Assembly: GCA_029246705.1 (NCBI GenBank)
Contig: JAQWMQ010000015.1
Coordinates: forward strand, 54,243-118,242
Length of the DNA stretch: 64,000 nucleotides
Direction of reading: 5' to 3'
Source: Phycisphaerales bacterium
GTDB lineage: Bacteria; Planctomycetota; Phycisphaerae; Phycisphaerales; SM1A02
The translations under genes were made by a program, and so were the position numbers. Shown here piece after piece: positions 9,606-17,038 of this stretch (positions are counted from its first letter, which is position 1; each line of letters opens with the position of its first letter). Under the pieces are notes generated by a model that saw only the letters and a list, made by a program, of their open reading frames with translations, made no database searches and was not told where the DNA came from.

Positions 9606-9748
9606 CTGAAGCCGAACACTCCCCGCTGCCTGCCGGGCATTCTGAAAACGGACCATGCTCCCCCTTGAGAGCCGACTTCCTTGTCGCTTGAAGCGGTTGT
9701 CCATGAATCCTGCTTGCTCGGGGTCGAACCCGTTGCTACGAATAGATC

Positions 9749-10603
9749 ATGAAGACGCGAACACTTGCACTTGCTGTTTCACTGGCCCTGACCCCGAACT
9801 TCGCCGCATCGGCGGAGGAGGCGTGCGAGCTCGTCGTCGTGACCTTCGACGAAGGCGCGGAAGGCTGGGTCGGTCCGGCCGGCCCCGGTGGAGGGACCGT
9901 TCTCGAGGAAGAAGGCGGCAACCCGGGCGCCAATCTCCACACGGTCTTCAACGACTTCGGCATCACCTTCTACAACGACTCGAATCCCGCGTTCGTCCAG
10001 GATCTTGCCGTCTACGGCCAGGTGACCATCGGCATCGACCTCGAAGTCAAGGACATCAGCTTCTTCGGTGCTCCGACCACGCGCCCCTGGCTGGTGGAGA
10101 TCCGCGACTTCCAGAACACGCCTCCGGGGTATCCCTGGGTCTCGGTCTGGTATCTCTTCAGCGATGTGGGGGTAAGCGAGTGGACGAGCTGGGAGGTGAC
10201 GATCACCGATCCCTCGATGACCGAACTTCCACCGGGATGGGGCGGCTACGGCGCGGAGGATCCGGACACCTTCGAACCGATCCTGCCGGCCGATCGAACC
10301 TTCAGCGATGTTCTGGCCGGTGCCGATGAAATCGTGTTCACCACGCTGCAGCCGGGCTACTTCTTTGGATTCACCGACTTCGACCTGCGCATCGACAACA
10401 TCCGGATCGCCGCCTGTTTCGTGGCACCCTGCCCGGCCGACCTGACCGGCGACGGGCAGGTCGATGGCGAGGACCTCAGTCTTCTGCTTGGCGAATGGGG
10501 GATCTGTCCGCCCAGCTGTCCTGGCGACATCACCGGTGACGGACAGGTCGATGGCGAGGACCTCAGTCTTCTGCTTGGCGAATGGGGCCCCTGCCCCGGC
10601 TGA
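9749..10603 (+). CDS. Secreted protein with jelly-roll-like region and two dockerin-like repeats
   Basis: 284-residue exported protein. The signal peptide runs to about residue 21 (SLALTPNFAASA). The central 200 residues (VVTFDEGAEGWVG..., then DLAVYGQVTIGIDLEVKD, ...FTDFDLRIDNIRI) look like the all-beta, laminin-B/carbohydrate-binding-like sandwich common in planctomycete secreted proteins; this is a fold guess. The C-terminus holds two nearly identical EF-hand-like repeats containing GDGQVDGEDLSLLLGEWG, 29 residues apart, encoded by almost identical DNA. The stop lies six bases from the convergent dsbB-like stop. Confidence 0.82.
   Translation: MKTRTLALAVSLALTPNFAASAEEACELVVVTFDEGAEGWVGPAGPGGGTVLEEEGGNPGANLHTVFNDFGITFYNDSNPAFVQDLAVYGQVTIGIDLEVKDISFFGAPTTRPWLVEIRDFQNTPPGYPWVSVWYLFSDVGVSEWTSWEVTITDPSMTELPPGWGGYGAEDPDTFEPILPADRTFSDVLAGADEIVFTTLQPGYFFGFTDFDLRIDNIRIAACFVAPCPADLTGDGQVDGEDLSLLLGEWGICPPSCPGDITGDGQVDGEDLSLLLGEWGPCPG
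10442..10587 (+). repeat. Two-copy 87-bp-period tandem repeat encoding the dockerin-like motifs
   Basis: Copies at 10442-10500 and 10529-10587. The last 44 bases of each copy (10457-10500 and 10544-10587) are identical, including all third codon positions. This indicates a recent duplication or gene conversion of one dockerin-like unit. Confidence 0.92.
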
Positions 10604-10609
10604 TCCGGC

Positions 10610-11221
10610 TCACAGACCGAGGTAGCGTTCAGGATTGTCGGGCAGGTAGAGGTTCCATCCGGCCTCGAGGATCGCGGACACCACGTTGGCGGCGATCACG
10701 AGGGCGAACAGCCCGAGTGTGAAGTTGGTCAACCACCGAAGTCGCCTTGAACGCGGCAGGTCCAATCTCGGTTCGAACATGATGGTCAGTCCGCTGACCA
10801 GGATCACCGAGATGAAGACCACCAGCGCCCACGTGTACAGATGCATGCCCAGGACCGGCGAGCCGTACCCCGGGTCGCCCGGCTTGATGTGCAGCAGCAC
10901 CTGCCGTGCGGAGACAGCCATGCCCCCCACCGCGGCGAGGATCGACATCCCGAAGCCGCCTCCCATGATCGAGAAACCATGGGCGTGCCGACTTCGCCCC
11001 TCGACGAGGATGTAGGCGGGACCGATTGCCGCGAGGATCATGCACATCCTCTGGATCAGACAGAGCGGGCAGGGCATCTCCCCTTCGGCGAACTGGACCA
11101 CGAAGGCTCCGATGAGCACCCCGCAGATTCCGAGGATGCAGACGTGGAAGAGGATCAGCTCAAGCCGGGCCCAGAGCAGGGTCCGGAGCGAGAGCACGGC
11201 GGTTTCAGCGGTGTCTTTCAT
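10610..11221 (-). CDS. DsbB-family disulfide bond formation protein, one Cys pair only
   Basis: Four-helix inner-membrane protein of the DsbB family, which in other bacteria passes electrons from the periplasmic oxidase DsbA to quinone. The quinone-side motif EMPCPLCLIQRM (C-x2-C) is present with a following Arg. In place of the second periplasmic Cys pair the loop reads GDPGYGSPVLGMHLYTW, and no Cys occurs after the first motif, so the route of electrons from a DsbA partner must differ from E. coli. I chose ATG at 11221 because GAGGAG lies 7 bases upstream; an in-frame ATG at 11254 lacks this. A 52-codon membrane protein gene ends 10 bases upstream. Confidence 0.85.
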   Translation of the reverse strand: MKDTAETAVLSLRTLLWARLELILFHVCILGICGVLIGAFVVQFAEGEMPCPLCLIQRMCMILAAIGPAYILVEGRSRHAHGFSIMGGGFGMSILAAVGGMAVSARQVLLHIKPGDPGYGSPVLGMHLYTWALVVFISVILVSGLTIMFEPRLDLPRSRRLRWLTNFTLGLFALVIAANVVSAILEAGWNLYLPDNPERYLGL

Positions 11222-11231
11222 GTCCGGCTCC

Positions 11232-11390
11232 TCAGAGGCTGATGTCGAGTGCATCGGTGGCGTGATGAAGGAAGAGGAGGATGATCATCACCAGCGAGAT
11301 CATGAACAACAGGATCGTGAGCAGCGGGCGCCTGAGGTACATCGACCCCAGCGTCAGCAGCAGGATCAGGAAGATGAGAGCTGCGATCAT
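11232..11390 (-). CDS. Small membrane protein, 52 residues
   Basis: A short gene with a good ribosome site: AAGGAG nine bases before ATG at 11390. The product is MIAALIFLILLLTLGSMYL, a basic turn RRPLL, then a second hydrophobic helix TILLFMISLVMIILLFL and a short polar tail. It is thus a two-helix hairpin. It ends 10 bases before the dsbB-like start, so the two are probably co-translated and may interact. I do not recognise a family. It lies entirely in the gap between the aldehyde dehydrogenase and dsbB-like genes. Confidence 0.65.
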   Translation of the reverse strand: MIAALIFLILLLTLGSMYLRRPLLTILLFMISLVMIILLFLHHATDALDISL

Positions 11391-11466
11391 GGGTGGGCGC
11401 TCCTTGTGACGGCAGGTCGTCTGTGCTGACGAGGTGCGATCGATGCGATTTTCAACGTGACGTGAT

Positions 11467-13023
11467 TCAACCGAACTCGATGCCCTGGGCCAGCGGAAGA
11501 TCGGTTCCCCAGTTGATGGTACAGGTCTGCCGACGCATGTACTGCTTCCAGGAGTCCGATCCGGATTCACGACCACCACCGGTATCCTTCTCACCACCGA
11601 AGGCTCCACCGATCTCGGCACCACTGGTGCCGATGTTGACGTTGGCGATGCCGCAATCGGAGCCGAGATGAGAAAGGAAGCGTTCGGCGGAGCGGACACT
11701 GTCGGTGAAGATCGCGCTGGAAAGTCCCTGGTCGGCGGCATTCTGCAGTGCGACCGCTTCGTCCAGGGAATCGACGGTGAAGACGTAGAGGATCGGGGCG
11801 AAGGTCTCCTCCTGCGTGATGTCCGGATGGGCTCCGCGCGGGACCCTGATGATCGTGGGTTCGACGAAGTTGCCGGGTAGATCCGCGAAACGGTCGATGC
11901 CCTCGACCCCACCACAAAGGACCTCGCAGCCTTCGGCGACGGCACGTTCGATCGCGTTGCGCATCGCATCAACCGCTTCCGGGCGGACCAACGGGCCCAT
12001 CAGGGTTCCCTGGTCGAGCGGATGGCCGATCGGGACGGTTCCATAGGCAGGTACCAGGGCCTCGAGCACCTGCTCGACGCAGTCGGCGTGGCAGATCAGG
12101 CGTCGGGTGCTGGTGCAACGCTGCCCGGCAGTGCCCACCGCACCGAAGAGGATCGCACGGGGGACCAGGGTCATGTCGGCATCGGGCATGACGATCATGG
12201 CGTTGTTTCCGCCGAGTTCCAGGAGGGTCCGGCCGAGACGGCCGCCCACCACTTCGCCCACGCGACGTCCCATGCGGCAGGACCCGGTGGCCGAGATCAG
12301 TGGCAGTCGACGGTCAGCGAGCATGCGCTCCCCCACCGCCTCGTCCGTGCCGATCACCAGGCCGAAGAGGTCGCAGGGGTCGATCCCCTCGGGGGTGAAG
12401 ATATCCTGCTCCCGCATGACCCGGTGAACAACCTCGGTCATCGCGATCGCGGTCAGCGGGGCGACGTGGGATGGCTTCCAGATCATGGCGTCGCCACAGA
12501 CCGCGGCGAGCATGGCGTTCCACGCCCAGACCGCGGCAGGAAAGTTGAAGGCGGTGATGATGCCCATGGTGCCGACCGGATGCCACTGTTCGTACATCCG
12601 GTGCTCGGACCGCTCCGAATGCATGGTGAGTCCGTAGAGCTGGCGTGAGAGTCCCACGCCGAAGTCGGCGATGTCGACGCATTCCTGGACTTCCCCGATC
12701 CCCTCGGCGCGGATCTTGCCGCTCTCGAGCGTCACGAGTTCACCCAGGGGTTCGATCAGGTCACGGAAGGCATTGCCCATGCGTCGGACGAGTTCGCCAC
12801 GCTTGGGCGCCGGCAGCATCGCCCAGTGCTTCTGGGCCGCCCGGGCACGATCGACCGCGTCGTCATAGGCTTCCGGCCCCTGCAGGCGAACCGCGGCGAT
12901 CACTTCGCCGGTGGCGGGATCGACGGCGTTGATGGATCCGGGCTCGCCCGGGGTGCAGACCCGGGAATCCCCGGCGATGCCGAGGGTCTCCAGGATCTCC
13001 GATGCTCGTGAGGTGGTGTTCAT
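11467..13023 (-). CDS. amaB: ALDH7-family aldehyde dehydrogenase (alpha-aminoadipic semialdehyde dehydrogenase-like)
   Basis: NAD(P)-dependent aldehyde dehydrogenase, 518 residues, cytoplasmic. Catalytic residues are in place: Asn160 in AFNFPAAVW, Glu269 in LLELGGNNA, and nucleophile Cys303 in GQRCTSTRR. The C-terminal block NIGTSGAEIGGAFGGEK with RESGSDSWKQYMRRQTCTINW is the signature of the antiquitin/ALDH7A1 group, whose known substrate is 2-aminoadipate-6-semialdehyde (or its cyclic form) in lysine degradation. Substrate is inferred from family. It diverges, with a 59-base gap, from a CoA-transferase B subunit, which fits a catabolic pair feeding acetoacetyl-CoA metabolism. Confidence 0.88.
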   Translation of the reverse strand: MNTTSRASEILETLGIAGDSRVCTPGEPGSINAVDPATGEVIAAVRLQGPEAYDDAVDRARAAQKHWAMLPAPKRGELVRRMGNAFRDLIEPLGELVTLESGKIRAEGIGEVQECVDIADFGVGLSRQLYGLTMHSERSEHRMYEQWHPVGTMGIITAFNFPAAVWAWNAMLAAVCGDAMIWKPSHVAPLTAIAMTEVVHRVMREQDIFTPEGIDPCDLFGLVIGTDEAVGERMLADRRLPLISATGSCRMGRRVGEVVGGRLGRTLLELGGNNAMIVMPDADMTLVPRAILFGAVGTAGQRCTSTRRLICHADCVEQVLEALVPAYGTVPIGHPLDQGTLMGPLVRPEAVDAMRNAIERAVAEGCEVLCGGVEGIDRFADLPGNFVEPTIIRVPRGAHPDITQEETFAPILYVFTVDSLDEAVALQNAADQGLSSAIFTDSVRSAERFLSHLGSDCGIANVNIGTSGAEIGGAFGGEKDTGGGRESGSDSWKQYMRRQTCTINWGTDLPLAQGIEFG

Positions 13024-13082
13024 GGGGGCAGGGTACCCCGAACCAGCGCTCGGGTCGCTACCCTTTCCAGTCGGAGGTCATC

Positions 13083-13745
13083 ATGGCACTTGATCGAGAC
13101 GGCATCACCCGACGCGCAGCCCGAGAGCTGCAGGACGGCTTCTACGTGAATCTGGGTATCGGCATGCCGACCCTGGTCGCCAACCACGTCCCGGATGGCA
13201 TGGAGGTCTGGCTGCAGTCGGAAAACGGCCTGCTGGGCATGGGAGCCTTTCCCAGTGACGATGCGGTTGATGCGGACCTGATCAATGCCGGCAAGCAGAC
13301 CGTGACCGGAGTCACCGGGCATTCGTTCTTCTCCAGCGCGGACAGCTTCGCGATGATCCGAGGCGGCCACATCGACCTCGCGATTCTCGGTGCGATGGAG
13401 GTCAGCCAGCGCGGCGACATCGCCAACTGGATGATCCCCGGCAAGCTCGTCAAGGGGATGGGCGGCGCGATGGACCTGGTCGCCGGCGTGAAGCGGGTGA
13501 TCGTGACCATGGATCACTGCAACAAGAAGGGTGCACCGAAGATCATCCCCGAATGCACCCTTCCCCTCACCGGGACCCAGTGCATCGACATGGTCATCAC
13601 CGATCTCTGCGTGATGGAGATGGACCGCGACCACAACCGGTTCCGCGTGACCGAGATCGCGCCCGACGTGACCCGCGAGGAAGTAGAGGCGAAGACCAGC
13701 GCCGAACTGCTCTTCGCCGGCGACCTCGTCTCCATGGCCGACTGA
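13083..13745 (+). CDS. scoB: 3-oxoacid CoA-transferase, subunit B
   Basis: Beta subunit of succinyl-CoA:3-ketoacid (acetoacetate) CoA-transferase, which activates acetoacetate using a CoA donor. The 220-residue length is normal for a separate B subunit. It shows NLGIGMPTLVANH, the active-site glutamate in SENGLLGMG, and GAMEVSQRGDIANWMIPGK. I chose ATG at 13083, preceded by CGGAGG, rather than the upstream in-frame codon at 13002 that lies inside the divergent gene. No A subunit lies on either side: the ALDH7 gene is upstream on the other strand and a DUF1080 gene is downstream. An unlinked scoA is therefore expected. Confidence 0.92.
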   Translation: MALDRDGITRRAARELQDGFYVNLGIGMPTLVANHVPDGMEVWLQSENGLLGMGAFPSDDAVDADLINAGKQTVTGVTGHSFFSSADSFAMIRGGHIDLAILGAMEVSQRGDIANWMIPGKLVKGMGGAMDLVAGVKRVIVTMDHCNKKGAPKIIPECTLPLTGTQCIDMVITDLCVMEMDRDHNRFRVTEIAPDVTREEVEAKTSAELLFAGDLVSMAD

Positions 13746-13772
13746 ACACGACACCAAACGACGGGACCGACC

Positions 13773-15080
13773 TTGACCATCACACGCTGCCTGCTGTTCT
13801 GCCTGATTCCGGTACTTGCCGCCTGGGCACCTCCGAGTGCGAACCCACCCGTGCAGGACGAGAAGGGTTTCGCACCGCTCTTCAACGGACGCGACCTGGA
13901 TGGCTGGGTCGTGGTCAACGGCGCCGAGTCGACCTGGCGCGCCGAACACGGCATGCTGCGCACCACCGGCAAGCCGACCGGCGTGCTGCGCACCGACCGC
14001 ATGTACGAGAACTTCATCCTCGAAGCCAAATGGCGTCACGAATCGGAGAAGGGCAACGCGGGCATCTTCGTCTGGAGCGACCCCCTGCCCGCGCTGGGCG
14101 TCCCGTTCACCCGTGCGGTGGAGATCCAGGTGATGCTCGGCCTCGAGACCCCCAACTACACCAGCGAAGGCGACATCTTCCCGATCTGGGGTGCACGCAT
14201 GACCCCCGAGCGACCCCACCCCGCCGGTTGGGACCGGTGTCTCCCCAGCGAGGCACGGACCAAGGGCGCCGGTGAATGGAACCACTACCGGATCACCTGC
14301 CTCGACGGCACCATCAGTCTCGAGGTGAACGGGAAGAAGGTCTCCGGCGGCTACGACATCAACCCCCGCAAGGGCTACATCTGCCTCGAGGCGGAGGGCT
14401 CTCCCGCCGACTTCCGTGACCTCATCATCAAGGAACTGCCGAGTTCGAACTCGCCCCTGGCAGAGGTTGCCAACGACGCCGTCGGATTCCGCACCCTCTT
14501 CAACGGGCTTGACCTGAAAGGCTGGAAGCCCGATGGCGGGGAAGCCGGTTCCTGGAAGGCCGGCGGCGGCAGGATCATCCATGACGGTTCCGGAGGCAAC
14601 CTCTGGAGCACGGAGTCCTTCGGTGACTTCGTCCTCGTGGCCGACTGGCGATGGGCCGGACCATCCCAGGGGAAGATGAAGCGCCCCATGATCGGGCCCG
14701 ATGGCGCCAACACCGGCGAAGAGGTCGAGATCGAGGAATACGACAGTGGCATCTACCTCAGGGGTTCGAGCAAGAGCCAGGTGAACATGTGGGAATGGCC
14801 GGTCGGATCGGGCGAGGTCTACGGGTACCGGACCGATGGCGCACAGACGCCCGAGGTTCGAGCCGGCGTGACACCCTCCAGTCGGGCCGATGCTCCGGTG
14901 GGTTCCTGGAACCGGTTCATCATCACCATGCGTGGTGATCGCCTGACCGTGCATCTCAACGGAGTCACGGTGATTCACGATGCAACCCTGCCGGGCATCG
15001 CCTCGAAGGGCCCGATCGCACTCCAGAGCCATCACTCCGGCATTGAATTCATGAACGTGTTCGTGCTCGAACTCGACTGA
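13773..15080 (+). CDS. Exported protein with two DUF1080 (3-keto-disaccharide hydrolase-type) domains
   Basis: A 435-residue exported protein starting at TTG, no better start being visible. Its signal peptide reads LLFCLIPVLAAWAPPSA. Two copies of the DUF1080 concanavalin-like fold follow: about residues 28-218 (FAPLFNGRDLDGWVVVNG, ...NAGIFVWSD...) and 235-435 (FRTLFNGLDLKGWKPDGG, ...SGIYLRGSS...). Both have the GEWNHYRI or GSWNRFII strand and the VNGKKV or LNGVTV strand. Single-domain members act on 3-keto-glycosides. Fusion of two copies suggests a two-site enzyme or one catalytic plus one binding copy. The stop falls in a hairpin shared with the convergent desulfurase gene. Confidence 0.85.
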   Translation: MTITRCLLFCLIPVLAAWAPPSANPPVQDEKGFAPLFNGRDLDGWVVVNGAESTWRAEHGMLRTTGKPTGVLRTDRMYENFILEAKWRHESEKGNAGIFVWSDPLPALGVPFTRAVEIQVMLGLETPNYTSEGDIFPIWGARMTPERPHPAGWDRCLPSEARTKGAGEWNHYRITCLDGTISLEVNGKKVSGGYDINPRKGYICLEAEGSPADFRDLIIKELPSSNSPLAEVANDAVGFRTLFNGLDLKGWKPDGGEAGSWKAGGGRIIHDGSGGNLWSTESFGDFVLVADWRWAGPSQGKMKRPMIGPDGANTGEEVEIEEYDSGIYLRGSSKSQVNMWEWPVGSGEVYGYRTDGAQTPEVRAGVTPSSRADAPVGSWNRFIITMRGDRLTVHLNGVTVIHDATLPGIASKGPIALQSHHSGIEFMNVFVLELD

Positions 15081-15112
15081 TCACGGAGAGCGTTCGACGC
15101 CCGGCCCGTGAT
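15080..15112. terminator. Nested hairpin between convergent stops
   Basis: Outer 7-bp stem ATCACGG/CCGTGAT encloses an inner GCGT-TCG-ACGC hairpin, filling the gap between the DUF1080 stop and the desulfurase stop. It is symmetrical enough to serve both strands; there is no clear T run. Confidence 0.5.
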
Positions 15113-16870
15113 TCAGCTGGTCTCCATCCAGGCATCGGCACATCGCCCGGCGCTGGCGGTCTCTATGTCACCACCCTTGATCGAGTAACTGCCGACCCAG
15201 TTGCGCTGGTCCACCATTCGAACCGCGTCGATCAGTCGATCGACTTCCGATTCAGTGTTGTAGATCCCCAGGGATGCACGCACCGCACCGGATGGAACCC
15301 CGACCTCGACGGTGTGACCGCCCTGTTCGGCGAGCAGCTGGTCGGCGTGGAGATGCGCGCAGAATCGACCGTTCCTGACGGCGATCCCCGCCTCCTCGCC
15401 GAGCACCGCGGCAACCATGAGGTCACTGACACCACGGACGTTGAAGGGAATGATGCCGACTCGTTCCTCGAGTGCGTCGGGACCGTAGATGGTGATGCCT
15501 TCGATCGACTTGAAGCCTTCCCAGGCCCTTCGCAGAAGCTTCAATTCGTGCTCGCGGATCCGGTCCATGCCGATCTCCTCGAGGAATTGCAGCACCCGGG
15601 CCATGCCGACGACCCCCGCGATGTTGGGCGTGCCGCCCTGGTGTCGGTCGGGCGAGGGCATGTATTCGACGGTATCCGACCCGACGACCGTGGCCGTGCC
15701 CCCACCGGGGAGATACGGCGGTGCGGCATCGAGAATCGCACGGGGTCCGTAGAGGAACCCGACCCCGAACGGTGCGTACATCTTGTGCCCGGCAGCGGTC
15801 AGGAAGTCGATGTGCGATGGATCATCGAAGGGACGAACGTCGACCGGCGCGTGCGCCATGAGTTGAGCGGCATCAACGCAGATCAACGCACCATGCTGGT
15901 GAGCCAGCCTGGCGATCTCGTGAATGGGTGGCATCCAACCCGTGATGTTCGCCGCGCCACAGACCGCGACCAGCTTGACGTCCTCTTCCTGCAAGGTGCG
16001 CTCGAGCGCCTGCATGTCGATGCGCATGTCCGGGGTCAGCCCCACCCGGATGACCTCGTTGCGACAGCGATGCGGCAGGTCGTTCGAATGGTGCTCGAGG
16101 TTGGTGACCAGGACCTTGCCCGGAATCTCGGCCATGACGTGAGCGACCATGTCGCAGGCATGGGTGGTGTTCGCGGTGAAGACCACGCAGCCCTGGTCGA
16201 GTTCTGCACCGATGAAACGAGCACAGATCCCGTAGGCGGCATCGAACCGCTCGGTGGCCGCCCGCGCGAGTCGATGAGTTCCGCGATGAACGTTCGCGTA
16301 TTCCAGACCGAGGAACCTCGCGTAGGCACGCAGGGCGGTGGCAGGCGGATGCGTGGTCGCGGCGTGGTCAAGGTAGACCAGTGCGCGGTCGACGCCGTCA
16401 CTGCAGCTCGCGCGTGCGGTGGAGATCGGATAGTCGGCACGAATGGAGGCCCAGTCCGAATGGTCCACGGACTGCCACGCCGATTCACCTTCGCCGTTCA
16501 CGACCACGGCGTCGCTGGATGCAACCTGGACGATGGGAAGACCCTCGTCCTGCCAGGCCACGATGCCCCCGGCGAGGGAATGGATGTTGGTGTATCCGAT
16601 CGACTGGAGTGATTCGGCGGCCAGTGCGGAGCGGCCCCCCGTCTGGCAGTAGAGACAGATCCCCGTATCAGCCTGCAGACCCAGCCCTTCAACCAGTTTT
16701 TCGAGACGACCGCGTGGAATGCAAAGGGCACCGGGCAGGACCCCGGAAGCCACCTCGTCAGGTTCTCGGATGTCGATTGTCACGAAAGTATGCTGGTCAC
16801 ATAGATCCATACCCCTGATTTCATGGATTCGTGATTTAGATTCAGTGCATATCTGTTCGTAACTTTTCAT
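15113..16870 (-). CDS. Rhodanese-cysteine desulfurase (SufS/NifS-like) fusion
   Basis: Pyridoxal-phosphate enzyme that takes sulfur from cysteine as a persulfide, fused to an N-terminal rhodanese that can carry persulfide sulfur. Rhodanese covers about residues 20-118, with an intact C-x2-GxR loop (C75-Q-T-G-G-R80). The class V aminotransferase part (about 165-570) has DHAATTHPP, His260/His261 in LEHHSND, the cofactor Asp333 in CVDAAQ, Lys363 in GHKMYAPFG, and catalytic Cys504 in NGRFCAH. It diverges from the NRPS genes over a 168-base AT-rich region. That position and the cysteine-type A domain suggest a shared job in sulfur supply or self-protection, but this is inference. An alternative start is ATG at 16810. 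Confidence 0.85.
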   Translation of the reverse strand: MKSYEQICTESKSRIHEIRGMDLCDQHTFVTIDIREPDEVASGVLPGALCIPRGRLEKLVEGLGLQADTGICLYCQTGGRSALAAESLQSIGYTNIHSLAGGIVAWQDEGLPIVQVASSDAVVVNGEGESAWQSVDHSDWASIRADYPISTARASCSDGVDRALVYLDHAATTHPPATALRAYARFLGLEYANVHRGTHRLARAATERFDAAYGICARFIGAELDQGCVVFTANTTHACDMVAHVMAEIPGKVLVTNLEHHSNDLPHRCRNEVIRVGLTPDMRIDMQALERTLQEEDVKLVAVCGAANITGWMPPIHEIARLAHQHGALICVDAAQLMAHAPVDVRPFDDPSHIDFLTAAGHKMYAPFGVGFLYGPRAILDAAPPYLPGGGTATVVGSDTVEYMPSPDRHQGGTPNIAGVVGMARVLQFLEEIGMDRIREHELKLLRRAWEGFKSIEGITIYGPDALEERVGIIPFNVRGVSDLMVAAVLGEEAGIAVRNGRFCAHLHADQLLAEQGGHTVEVGVPSGAVRASLGIYNTESEVDRLIDAVRMVDQRNWVGSYSIKGGDIETASAGRCADAWMETS

Positions 16871-16887
16871 AAGTCGTGCTATCCACT

Positions 16888-16966
16888 AAATTAAAGTTCT
16901 CCGGCATATGCCGGACGAACACCCACGCACCTCGGTGGCAAACTTTAAATTCGCCATAACCGAATT
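16888..16966. promoter_or_regulatory. Divergent control region with three inverted repeats
   Basis: Within the AT-rich 168-base gap between the desulfurase and NRPS starts are: TTAAAGTT (16891-16898) inverted as AACTTTAA (16941-16948); the palindrome CCGGCATATGCCGG (16901-16914) between them; and AATTCG-N7-CGAATT (16948-16966). Paired, symmetrical elements between divergent genes are typical of a shared operator, but no regulator gene is adjacent. Confidence 0.5.
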
Positions 16967-17038
16967 AAGACTCTCAGAGGTGCGAGGGACTGCCGATGTC
17001 CTCAACCATAGAGATCCTAGCCGCTTCCGAAGAGAAAA

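Noticed and set aside
9717..9736. CGGGGTCGAACCCG, which resembles a tRNA T-arm.
   Set aside because: No matching acceptor, D or anticodon stems can be drawn around it, so it is not a tRNA gene.
13020..15035. A 671-codon open frame on the minus strand.
   Set aside because: It lies wholly antisense to the recognisable CoA-transferase and DUF1080 genes, has no family motifs, and is a by-product of GC-rich codon use.
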